Of a stretch of 64,000 nt of DNA, positions 28,601-35,673 are shown one piece after another. Source of the DNA: Proluteimonas flavola. GTDB lineage: Bacteria; Pseudomonadota; Gammaproteobacteria; Xanthomonadales; Xanthomonadaceae. How positions within the stretch are numbered: the first letter of the stretch is position 1; the number at the start of each line of letters is the position of its first letter. Made by a program: the position numbers and the translations under genes. Under the pieces are notes generated by a model. The model had not been told where the DNA came from and did no database searches. It saw only the letters and a program-made list of their open reading frames with translations. The DNA is taken from assembly GCF_021191705.1 (NCBI RefSeq), contig NZ_JAIWPU010000018.1, positions 18,464 through 82,463 on the forward strand, in the 5' to 3' direction.

Positions 28601-31600
28601 CCGTTGCCAGTCCGCGACATCCCGGAATTGCCGCACGGGGTCTGGCAGGACAGCGTGCTCGCCGCGTGCCAGAGCCGCATGCAGATGAAGGAACTCGGAG
28701 AACAGGACGCGCACCGACGCGCCATCGGCAGCGATATGATGCACGTTCAACGCCAGCAGCGCCTCTGCATCCGCCTGCTGGATCAACAGCGCCCGGAATG
28801 GCAGATCGCGCTCCAGATCGAACGGCGCGTCCGCATGGGCGCACAGCGCCTGCTCTATCCGCTGTGCCCGCTCCGCGGGTGCCCACTGCATGGCGTCCAC
28901 GATGTCCAGGCACCACTGCACGGGCTCCACGACATCCAGCAGCAACGCTTCACCGGCCTGCCTCACACGCGTATGCAGGCTTTCATGGCGCAGCACAAGC
29001 AGCTTCAAGGCGTGCTCGACCCGCGTGGGCGCGATATCGCCGGTGACGGCATACACCACCGGCATGTTGTACCGTCCCGTCCCCGGCTCCGCGACCTGCT
29101 GGTACCAGAGCCTGTTCTGGCCAGCAGACAGCCTCACGGTGGGTGCATGCGTCCGTGGAATCGACGCTGGTGCATCGTCCTGTTGCGGGGCACTGGACAC
29201 GCACGCTGCAAACTCGGCCAAGCCCGGACAGCGGAAGAGGTCACCGATGGTCACCTGCCGCCCGGTCATCGCACGGACCCGGGCGACCAGCGTCGTTGCG
29301 ACCACGGAATCCCCACCACGTTCAAAGAAGCTGCTCTCGCGCACGATCGTGGCCGGTTCCACACCGAGCATCGATGCCCATAGTGCCGCGATCCCGCGCT
29401 CCAGGTCCGATGCGGGCGCCGTGGCCCCACCACGCATGCCATCCGCCCGGGGCAACCGCGCCTTGTCCAGCTTTCCGTTGGTGCCGATAGGAATCGCATC
29501 CACCGGGGTGAGCTGCGCGGGCACCATGTACTCGGGAAGCGCGAGTATCAACTGTGCACTTATCTGCGCCAGTTGAACCGACTCCTGCAGGCAGACGTAC
29601 GCGATCAACCGGCCCGCACGCTGATCGTCGCCGGGCTGGTGCAGGACGGCGGCATCCCGCACTCCCTCGATGCCGCACAGCGCTGCGCGGATGTCGCCAA
29701 GCTCGATACGATACCCGCGCAGCTTGATCTGGTCATCATTGCGTCCGAGGTAGCGAAAACACCCTCCTCCCTGCCCCGTAACGATGTCCCCCGTGCGATA
29801 CAGCCGCGCTTCCGGCAGCGCCGGAGCGGACACGAACTGCCGGCCGTTCAGATCCGGGCGATTGACATACTCCAACGCCAATCCTGTCCCTGCAATCGCC
29901 AGCTCACCGGGCATCCCTGGCGGCACCAGCCCCTGCTGCGTGTCGAGCACATAGTGCCTGTAGCCAGGCAGCTGTGCGCCGATGGTGACGCATCCGCGCG
30001 ACGCGTGTTCAAGCTCGACGCGGCTGACCAGTGAATAGACCGTCGCCTCGGTCGGACCGTACCCGTTCCAGAGCACGACGCCGGACTCCAGCAAGCATGT
30101 CGCCAGATCAGGCGGCAAGGGTTCGCCAGCGCTGACCACGCACAGCCCCGTCTCCGGCACCCAACCCGCCGTCATCAGCTGTTTCAGACGCGAGGGAGTC
30201 GCCTGCACGAGGCTCAACCCGGCATCATTGAGAAAGCTCGCCAGTTGGAAGGGATCGTCCCTCTGCCCGGCCACGGGAATCACGCAGGTGTGGCCCAGAC
30301 ACAGGCACGCCAACCACTCGACCACGGAGATATCAAATGCAGGACTGGACGCAAACAACCAGCGCCCACCCGGCACGGACTGGATGCGCGTCGCGAACCC
30401 ACCCAGCAGGTTCGCCAGCGCTCCCCACGACACAACGACACCCTTTGGCATCCCCGTCGAGCCAGAGGTATACAGCACGTACAGGGGATCATCGTGCACG
30501 CGCTCGACCACTGGAACGCTGCCCGCACCGCTCTGCCAAGCCATCAGCGCACCCGCCCTCGCGATAGGCTTTGCCAACAGCATGCTATCGCCCACGGGCG
30601 ATCGGTCCCCAACGATGAGCAGGCGCGGCTCGCTGTCATCCAGAACAGGCTGGATGCGCGCCGCCGGCATGCGCGGATCGATGGGCACATACACGGCACC
30701 AAGGCGCATGATCGCGAGCAGGATGACCACTAGCTCCGGTGCCGGGGGCAGCAGCACTGCGACCCGGTCCCCCTCCACCACGCCATGGCCTTGGCGAAGC
30801 GCGGCCGCCGAGGCGATCACGCGGGCCTGGAGGCCGGCACCATCCAGGCGTTCATCCCCGCATTCCAGCACGATGCGACCGGATCCTTCGACATACTGGC
30901 GTTGCAGGTGTGCATGGAGATCAAACTCCACCGCGGTGGAGGCGTCGCCGTGCACTGCCTCGGCGAGCAGTTGTTCACGTTCCTCGGGTGTCACGCACTC
31001 TAGCCGGCCAAGCGGAATCTCCACATCGTCGCTGAGCTGATCCAGTAGATGAAAGACCCGCTGGATGATGGGCCCGATCTGCGCTTCCGGGATGACATCG
31101 AGATTGTGATCGAACAACAGCACGCTGGATTCCTCATCCGCTCCCTCCCAGTACGTCACCAGCAGCGGATGCTGCTCGTGGCCATGGGGGCAGTAGACCA
31201 ATGGAGCGGCGGCGCCATTGATCATGGGAGCCGCGCCGACACGCAGGTAGCTGAAGGCAAAGTCGAAGGGACGGCTCGTGGATCGCGGGTTGGCTGGATG
31301 CGTGGTGATCGTCGATGCCGGATACCGACGGTGGCGATGCACCTGCCGCTGCGTCCTGAGAACCTCTTTGATCAATGCCGCCAGGCTGTCCTGGGTAATG
31401 ATCCCCACACGCAGCGGCAGCATCTGCACGAACAGGGCGATGCTGTTGCGCTCGCGCTCCGTGGCCCGGCCATGAACCGGCGAGCCCACGACAACGGAAG
31501 GCGACCGATGTGTCCGTGCAAAATAGACTGCCAGAAGCGCCATCACCACATGGTGCGGTTCAGCATCCACTCGCCGCGCAATGCGGTGCAGCTGCGCCAA

Positions 31601-32290
31601 GCGAGCATCGGTGAGCGGCACACGCACTCGTCCGCTGCGGCCAGCCCGTGTTGACGCCGGAACGGACGCGCCAGGGAAGAGACTGTCATTGAAGCCGCGC
31701 ACCTGGGCCTCCCACCACGCCGCATCCGTCCTGCAGCGCTCGCTGGAGGCGTACTGTGTCTCCCGCTCCAACAGCGCCAGGTGCGTCATGGCCGGATATG
31801 CTTGCAACCAGCGCCCCGAGGGTTCCTCGTAGAAGCGGGCCAATGCTGCCCCCCAATTCAGGAAGCCCGCGCCATCCAGTAACACGTGGTGGCCCATGCC
31901 GACGTAGAAGTGCCGATCGTGACGAAGGCGGAGCAGCGCCGCGCGATAGAGCGATGTGTCATCGAAGCGGAAGGCCGTCGAGAACACTACTTCGATCCAC
32001 GCTGCAGCCGCGGCATCCGGATCGCGCTGCCCGGACAGGTCGACGACTTCCAGCGGTGGATGCCCCTCCACGAGGGTTGCCGCGTAGCCGCCGGATGCGT
32101 CCACGCTGATGCGCATGGAAAACGTGTCGAAGGTCTCGACAAGACGCGCGTGGGCCAGACGGATCCGGTCAACGTCGCAGCGGCCCAGCTCAATATAGCC
32201 GCCGACGTTGTAGAAGGGACTTCCGTCGTTTACATCATGATGGCGACAAATGGCTTCCTGCGCCGATGTCAGTGGCATCCTTTGCTGCAT
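22658..32290 (-). CDS. NRPS-1, three modules: C(starter)-A-T-C-A-T-C-A-T
   Basis: This protein of about 3,210 residues begins the line. The ATG at 32290 is chosen because GGGAG lies 7 nt upstream; an upstream in-frame extension of 26 residues has no such site. The first domain (about 1-435) is a divergent condensation domain with an intact HHVLLDG. Because nothing precedes it, it likely acylates the first amino acid (lipoinitiation). A1 spans about 455-945, T1 (RGGDSV) about 960-1035; C2 and C3 both have HHIAADG. By-eye codes are module 1 DIVQVAGVYK (unassigned), module 2 DASTIAAVCK (aromatic, Phe/Tyr-like) and module 3 DMKNAGMDIK (unassigned). The C-terminal tail VEEGDF is acidic and would fit the docking domain of NRPS-2. 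No epimerase is present. It lacks a TubC-type N-terminus, consistent with being first. Confidence 0.95.
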   Translation of the reverse strand: MQQRMPLTSAQEAICRHHDVNDGSPFYNVGGYIELGRCDVDRIRLAHARLVETFDTFSMRISVDASGGYAATLVEGHPPLEVVDLSGQRDPDAAAAAWIEVVFSTAFRFDDTSLYRAALLRLRHDRHFYVGMGHHVLLDGAGFLNWGAALARFYEEPSGRWLQAYPAMTHLALLERETQYASSERCRTDAAWWEAQVRGFNDSLFPGASVPASTRAGRSGRVRVPLTDARLAQLHRIARRVDAEPHHVVMALLAVYFARTHRSPSVVVGSPVHGRATERERNSIALFVQMLPLRVGIITQDSLAALIKEVLRTQRQVHRHRRYPASTITTHPANPRSTSRPFDFAFSYLRVGAAPMINGAAAPLVYCPHGHEQHPLLVTYWEGADEESSVLLFDHNLDVIPEAQIGPIIQRVFHLLDQLSDDVEIPLGRLECVTPEEREQLLAEAVHGDASTAVEFDLHAHLQRQYVEGSGRIVLECGDERLDGAGLQARVIASAAALRQGHGVVEGDRVAVLLPPAPELVVILLAIMRLGAVYVPIDPRMPAARIQPVLDDSEPRLLIVGDRSPVGDSMLLAKPIARAGALMAWQSGAGSVPVVERVHDDPLYVLYTSGSTGMPKGVVVSWGALANLLGGFATRIQSVPGGRWLFASSPAFDISVVEWLACLCLGHTCVIPVAGQRDDPFQLASFLNDAGLSLVQATPSRLKQLMTAGWVPETGLCVVSAGEPLPPDLATCLLESGVVLWNGYGPTEATVYSLVSRVELEHASRGCVTIGAQLPGYRHYVLDTQQGLVPPGMPGELAIAGTGLALEYVNRPDLNGRQFVSAPALPEARLYRTGDIVTGQGGGCFRYLGRNDDQIKLRGYRIELGDIRAALCGIEGVRDAAVLHQPGDDQRAGRLIAYVCLQESVQLAQISAQLILALPEYMVPAQLTPVDAIPIGTNGKLDKARLPRADGMRGGATAPASDLERGIAALWASMLGVEPATIVRESSFFERGGDSVVATTLVARVRAMTGRQVTIGDLFRCPGLAEFAACVSSAPQQDDAPASIPRTHAPTVRLSAGQNRLWYQQVAEPGTGRYNMPVVYAVTGDIAPTRVEHALKLLVLRHESLHTRVRQAGEALLLDVVEPVQWCLDIVDAMQWAPAERAQRIEQALCAHADAPFDLERDLPFRALLIQQADAEALLALNVHHIAADGASVRVLFSEFLHLHAALARGEHAVLPDPVRQFRDVADWQRQGLERGQWAGQERYWRAHLDGAPPQHGLAFDGSRRQGGPWKVEPVESMLTSEQVQRVQAVARRLAVTEFSLMQCVFALLLCRWSHEDEVVVGSPVHGRGGPGLDGVVGMLVNLVAYRHRFDPKESFADQLGAFQQQVAQALEHQELPFDQVVDALQRRPEHGVHPVFQVMFAFQDDLPAAVETDKLALRRRDPATVATRFDLELLVRRGDAAWHLCWIGQPGLFERHSIRAMADAFVTLLDSVLVDPGERIGVIGPRAAWNLPGSDVPLPDQDICVHRLFERVAQSHPDAVALRMGREVIHYGALNQAANQLARLILARGLGPGRRVALCLPRGVDLIVATLAVLKAGCTYLAVDPAYPSARRQQIYDDAGPACILVHGMTTSMDEPDMLHAPLIVLDDPGVRATLTEQAPEDVPRAMADPTPLDDAYIVYTSGSTGRPKGARIAHRGLTNLARAQCAAFSIDARARVLQFSTFSFDASVSEWSTALISGAELVLVAEGVAPDAQALSDWINDHAVTHVTLPPTVLKRLQPHVLPTLTHAISAGEPIALDEATRWSRHCRFINAYGPSETTVCASIGGINTTYARVSIGQGMRGLHVNVLDRWLRPVELGAKGELCISGVGLANGYLNRPEETETAFVEVMTGAGTPLQLYRTGDLVRCLPDGDMLFEGRADGQVKVRGHRIECAEVERAIRACAEVRDVVVFVHDGAAEEPTLAACIVPASSGTVCPVALRHALESRLPRFMVPSLAYVVDALPLTPSGKIDSRRLKALGPASSAPQTHRALTTTEQGVQDIWAGVLHGAREDPDNGFFSAGGHSLQVADVLAGVRERFGVSLGYRQFFQTGTIATLAALIDAQARGDGAEAVPGMGAGTRPMAPTAMHAKNLPGTPVRLSFEQQRLWFIDQMEGGSCHYNMAVTLHLEGDIDPPRIQMALDEVLQRHESLRTVFGVDDDGVPLQWVIDAVFQLQVLQGKGGTWDADVHRLRTREQTTPFDLRTGPLIRATLLQDDAHAALFLTMHHIAADGWSVDRLIADFARIYATPSTVGRDALPPLPLQYRQFAESQRRWADAGGMEAGLEFWTRRLAGAPPRHSLPRDGAEDVQRSPRGMACTTHVPGALADRMRGLARAHDTSLFVLLHAAFAVLVGRWSESGDVLIATPVANRHQPDLDALIGFFANTVVLRTDCTVNRPFVALLEQARREFTEAFEHQHVPFDAVVEAVSKERVGGSRPLAQILFSVQDDPARKLRHAVVDGMALRVLEEDGECQARFDLELMVSESDDGLRCRWTFDTAVFQEATVRRMAGSFLHLLHGLSEDAATGIRDLEIVTVEERRMLMAPARTFAPGVMMGSSILDRFARIVVGDRHAPAIIDGDRVVDYAELDARSTRLCTVLSSAQLDMRRPMAIHMRRGVDLVVAMLAVMKAGAPYLPLDLAYPAERVAFILADARASALLCDAQSLEQLSGVALPAAVFCHDEAGNVARSHAGAHGEPAHVDAGVLSPAGSLAYVVYTSGSTGQPKGVMVRQDSFLNLLHWYIHDHGLSPSDRCLLVGSIGFDMTQKNVFAPLLSGGTIVIPDDMFDPEAIASLVSAHKVTLINCAPSAAGVLVASDHRWPALASLRILAMGGEAVRLADLHPWLHSGACHATIVNMYGPSECTDIGIAAIYDADAAASHNVTLPIGRPIQNCTAYVLSSTLKLQPFGVVGDLYLGGIGVSDGYIDRDDLTRQSFLTGVLPGEGMLYATGDLARITPDGVFHYVGRTDGQVKIRGFRVATAEIDAIIAGVGGVAGAVTVAREGAFGDAALVAFVVLHRSVDGQAQTETDAQLAAVHAALVRALPAFMVPAALVPRDVLPLTPNGKIDRRLLEREAVHAQGWHRPQGRRVPSTQTEARLLALWRELLGHDRIGMEDDFFQIGGHSLLATRLTSRVTHEFGLDGAALGVREFFLSPTISGIAALVDARTELQRVEALERRLAASGVQVEEGDF

Positions 32291-32458
32291 CTGCACGCTC
32301 CCTACCCTGCACCATCCGCTGAATACATCCCGCATGTCGCGCGGGCGTCCTGATCCATCGCACACCACTCCCTGTGACGCCGTACTGCCAAGCGGAGCCC
32401 TGCATCACGCACACCGTCGCGCAGGCATGTACGCGACCCGCCGCACCGCGCGCGGCGC

Positions 32459-33241
32459 TCACCAGACACAACTGCTCACGACTGTGCTGGCATCAATCCG
32501 GGCAACGTTCACCGTGCACTCCACTCCGCCGCGCCAGCGCTCAGACAGTGTTTCGTCGATGACAAAGCCCAGGACGTCCATGCGCTCTCCTGCCCACCCT
32601 CTCCATCGGAGCGCCGTGAAGTCGATGAAGCGCCCGACAGAGGGATACACCGCCTTGAAAAAACTTTCTTTCGCGGAGAACACAGCCGTCATCAGCATGT
32701 CGCTTGGCCAGCGTCTGCTGGTGCACGGAGCAAGCAACGCCATCTCCGCAGGTCCCAGTGCCGCCACGGCGACGGCCTCCAGGGCATCCGCCGGGATCCT
32801 GGTCTCCACGTCCACGCCCACGCCGCTGTGGCGCGCCCGCGGTGCGGCAATGGACACGGCATACCGAGCGTTGTGGGAAATGCTGCCAACGACGCCCTCG
32901 GGCCAGACAGGCTCGCGTGAACGCCCCATGGCGACCTCATGCGGCGCCGGTAGACCCATGGCCCGCATGGCGGCCCGCGCCGCCAAGCGGCCGTGGAAGA
33001 ACTCGGCCTGCCGCTTGTTCACGCTCCTCACGACGTCGTCTGGCATGGACATGCGCGCCGCTGCGAACGACTCCGTGCGGAATGAAGCTTCATCGAACTC
33101 GATGGCGACCATGGGGGGGACGCAGGGCCACGGAGACGCGCGCCATGCGCGCAGGAACGAGGCGTCCTCCGCCGGCGCGACCCGGTCCAGCCGCGTCCGC
33201 TTGATACCATCACTGAAAACAGTCTGCACTTCCATTGCCAT
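32459..33241 (-). CDS. 4'-Phosphopantetheinyl transferase (EntD/Sfp superfamily)
   Basis: This 260-residue protein should load phosphopantetheine onto the carrier domains of the assembly line. The family signatures are visible in order: KRQAEFFHGRLAA, GSISHN, the Mg-binding GVGVDVE, and FSAKESFFKAVYP. The spacing and the N-terminal half match the EntD-type enzymes dedicated to NRPS/PKS clusters. The start at 33241 has AGGAG five bases upstream; a second ATG six bases later is less well placed. It is the first gene of the minus-strand block that continues into NRPS-1 after 168 bases, and it is divergent from the type II thioesterase. Confidence 0.93.
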   Translation of the reverse strand: MAMEVQTVFSDGIKRTRLDRVAPAEDASFLRAWRASPWPCVPPMVAIEFDEASFRTESFAAARMSMPDDVVRSVNKRQAEFFHGRLAARAAMRAMGLPAPHEVAMGRSREPVWPEGVVGSISHNARYAVSIAAPRARHSGVGVDVETRIPADALEAVAVAALGPAEMALLAPCTSRRWPSDMLMTAVFSAKESFFKAVYPSVGRFIDFTALRWRGWAGERMDVLGFVIDETLSERWRGGVECTVNVARIDASTVVSSCVW

Positions 33242-33536
33242 GTGATCTCCTTGCTCTGCTCCAGCATCCGCGTGCAATGTGCAGCACACTCTCTGTTGTA
33301 GAACATAGCGGTGATGTTGGAACGTGGTGGCGTGCTAGCGGATGACCCTAGCGGATTAACAACGCGCCCCGTCCCACATCACATGCAAAACAACTCACAC
33401 ATCCATACGCACAACGAGCCATCCATCGCACATTGCACCTATATCTACGACAGACCGCTTTCACGCCCTGCATGATGCACGTATTTCCTTGCGCAGCGTC
33501 GCGCTTTGTCACCGCACACAGCTCAAGGAGGCAACA
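33242..33536. promoter_or_regulatory. Divergent intergenic region of the NRPS operon and thioesterase, with direct repeat
   Basis: This 295-base gap separates two outward-facing genes and must hold the promoters for both. It is more AT-rich than its surroundings. A 9-base direct repeat, CTAGCGGAT, occurs at 33335-33343 and 33348-33356, spaced 13 bases start to start. Such a tandem half-site could be an operator, but no regulator gene is in the cluster to pair with it. No clear sigma-70 promoter could be picked by eye. Confidence 0.4.
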
Positions 33537-34289
33537 TTGAGCACGGACACCTGGCTCATCCGACCGCACCCACGTTCATCTCCCGCATTGCGCCTGATCT
33601 GCCTGCCCTACGCCGGCGGTTCTGCATCCATCTATTGTCCCTGGGGCCGACACCTCCCCGACAGCGTCGAACTCATCGCGGTCCAGCCTCCGGGCCGCGC
33701 CTCACGTATTGCGGAGCCGCCGTGTCCAGATATGCAGACACTCGTTGGCGCCGTGGGTGCAGCACTTGCCATGCTTCCCAACTGCCCATACGTGCTGTTT
33801 GGCCATAGCCTGGGCAGTCGCGTCGCGTATGCGCTTGGCATGCACAGCAGCATGCTCGGACTCGTCCCTCCGCGCCTTCTGATCGCCTCCGGCAGCCGTG
33901 CGCCGCACCTTCCGGGGCGACGCGCTCCTGTCCACGACCTTCCTGACGACCTGTTCAAGGAGTGGTTGCGTGCATTCGGAGGAACACCGCATGCACTACT
34001 CGACGATGCCGAATTCATGGACCTGCTGATGCCCGCGTTGCGCGCCGACTTCAGCATTGCCGACCAGTATCGTGCCGAACCCGCCCCGCTCCCCTGCCCA
34101 GTGCAGGTCCTGACAGGCAGCCACGATACGGACGTCACGCCTGAAGAGTCGCAAGCATGGATGGCGCTCTCCAATGGCCACTGCGATATCCATTCCATTG
34201 ATGGCGGCCATTTCTTCATCCACAGCCATGCAGAGCAGGTGCTGTCGCACATCAAGGACGCAATCTCGCCACTGCTTCCATTGCGCTGA
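33537..34289 (+). CDS. Type II thioesterase (GrsT/RifR-like)
   Basis: This is an alpha/beta hydrolase of about 250 residues that removes misloaded groups from carrier domains. The nucleophile elbow GHSLGS (Ser about 91), an Asp in SHDTD, and the catalytic His in GGHFFIHS are all present. The N-terminal block ICLPYAGGSA is typical of the type II family. The start is a TTG at 33537 preceded by AGGAGG at ideal spacing; the frame is open for 16 codons further upstream but without a ribosome site. It ends 7 bases from the convergent ATP-grasp gene. Its place beside the NRPS operon supports an editing role. Confidence 0.9.
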   Translation: MSTDTWLIRPHPRSSPALRLICLPYAGGSASIYCPWGRHLPDSVELIAVQPPGRASRIAEPPCPDMQTLVGAVGAALAMLPNCPYVLFGHSLGSRVAYALGMHSSMLGLVPPRLLIASGSRAPHLPGRRAPVHDLPDDLFKEWLRAFGGTPHALLDDAEFMDLLMPALRADFSIADQYRAEPAPLPCPVQVLTGSHDTDVTPEESQAWMALSNGHCDIHSIDGGHFFIHSHAEQVLSHIKDAISPLLPLR

Positions 34290-34296
34290 ATCGCTG

Positions 34297-35673
34297 TCAT
34301 CGCGGCGCCTCGAACACGATCCGCTCCTGCGCGCCACGTGCGGAATTGATAATGCCGTCATGTCCATCGTTGGATCGCGGCATCATGCGCAGCCAGGCAC
34401 CACCATAGCGGCTGCCAAACTGGAACACACCCCACACGACATCGAACAACGCCGTCGATTGCCCAGGATGCCCCGAGTGCCCGGGGAACTGCACGGATTC
34501 GCAATGCTCTTGGGCAATCCAGTGCTGCGGTTGCGGCAGGTCGGCAATGATCGATGCCCATTGCTGCGCTGTCTGGTAGCGACCAACGTGCACGTCCGCG
34601 CCCTGCATGCCCCGGCACGGCTTGATGACGTACATGTCTTTGTTTGACAGAACCTGCTGGTGTGTTGCCGGCGAGTGCAGTGCGCCCCCCAGGATGAACG
34701 TCCTGGGTACGTACCTGCGCACGAATCCTGCGTCGTCGCCCGACAGCAGCCCCATGTCCGCCGCATGGTGGAGCAACGCGAGATTGCGCTTGTCACCCAA
34801 CAATCCGGAAGCGGGGAAGTCCGGGCAGGCGATCTTGCCTGCAAGGATGCTGCGCAGCAGTGCGATCGGCGGCGTCTGCCCCGCACTGACATCGCCAAAC
34901 GTCACCATATGTGCACGTCGCCCCCGATGCCAGACGCCGCGCGCATCCACCTCGACATCCTCGAACCCCGTGATGAAACGGATCTCGCAGCGAGCCCCTG
35001 CGCCAGCGATGGCCGCGTCGATCCACTCTCGCAGCCTGTCACCATAATCCTGCGCGTTGAACGACCTGCCGACCATGAACAGGATTAACAGTTGCTCGCC
35101 CCTGGTCCCGCGAGCCGCCGAATCTACTAGGAAGCGGAAGAACGTTGCGGGCGTGTTCGTACAGGACACCGGATGCCGCGTGAAGAAGTCGCGGTACTGC
35201 GCGTGCTCGCGGAATGTCTCCTCCAACCACTGGATCTGCCATCCACCGATGGACGTACCGACATTGGCCTCGACCACCTTGAAGCCGTCCAAGGTAAGAA
35301 TCGCGTCCGTACGGAAACAGATATCATCCAGGCACACGCCGGACATGAAGAATGTGCACTGCACCGGGTCGATGCCGGTGGCCTCGGCCAGCGCCATCGG
35401 GTCGTTGCGGAAGATCGCGCGTATCGCCTTAACCGACAACGCGAGGATTCTGGCGTTCATGTCCTTGAGACTCGCCAGGGCCTCCGGGCCAACGAAGAAC
35501 GGCCACGCGTTCACCGGGTACTCATAGGTGCGCATGAACGCGGTGGACGCCCCAGCCTGTACGTCCAATGGTACACAGTCGCCGCGATCGCGCATTTGCT
35601 CCATGAACGCTTGGTTGAGATCGGAGACGTCGCTTCCATCCACGAATACGGTCTCGCTCACGGTCTCGTTCAT
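34297..35673 (-). CDS. ATP-grasp enzyme, glutathionylspermidine-synthase-like / circularly permuted type
   Basis: This 458-residue protein resembles ATP-grasp ligases of the circularly permuted or pre-ATP-grasp groups. The segment VIKPCRGMQGADVHVG (about residue 355) looks like the nucleotide-binding loop, and KVVEANVGTSIGGWQ earlier is typical of the fold. ATP-grasp enzymes make amide or peptide bonds through acyl-phosphates, so it may attach an amino acid or amine to the product or prepare a building block. The substrate cannot be inferred. It overlaps the exporter gene by 4 bases (ATGA), so it is the last gene of the methyltransferase-acylase-exporter operon. Similar proteins are found in other NRPS clusters, but I know of no characterised one that matches this. 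Confidence 0.75.
   Translation of the reverse strand: MNETVSETVFVDGSDVSDLNQAFMEQMRDRGDCVPLDVQAGASTAFMRTYEYPVNAWPFFVGPEALASLKDMNARILALSVKAIRAIFRNDPMALAEATGIDPVQCTFFMSGVCLDDICFRTDAILTLDGFKVVEANVGTSIGGWQIQWLEETFREHAQYRDFFTRHPVSCTNTPATFFRFLVDSAARGTRGEQLLILFMVGRSFNAQDYGDRLREWIDAAIAGAGARCEIRFITGFEDVEVDARGVWHRGRRAHMVTFGDVSAGQTPPIALLRSILAGKIACPDFPASGLLGDKRNLALLHHAADMGLLSGDDAGFVRRYVPRTFILGGALHSPATHQQVLSNKDMYVIKPCRGMQGADVHVGRYQTAQQWASIIADLPQPQHWIAQEHCESVQFPGHSGHPGQSTALFDVVWGVFQFGSRYGGAWLRMMPRSNDGHDGIINSARGAQERIVFEAPR

Noticed and set aside
32291..32368. Upstream in-frame extension of NRPS-1 by 26 residues
   Set aside because: It has no ribosome site and no domain sequence, while ATG 32290 has GGGAG at good spacing.
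1..33000. Long open frames on the plus strand opposite the NRPS genes, for example 10297-12843 and 26813-29383
   Set aside because: High GC makes long antisense frames common. Their translations are rich in Arg/Pro/His without family motifs, and the minus strand carries continuous NRPS domains there.
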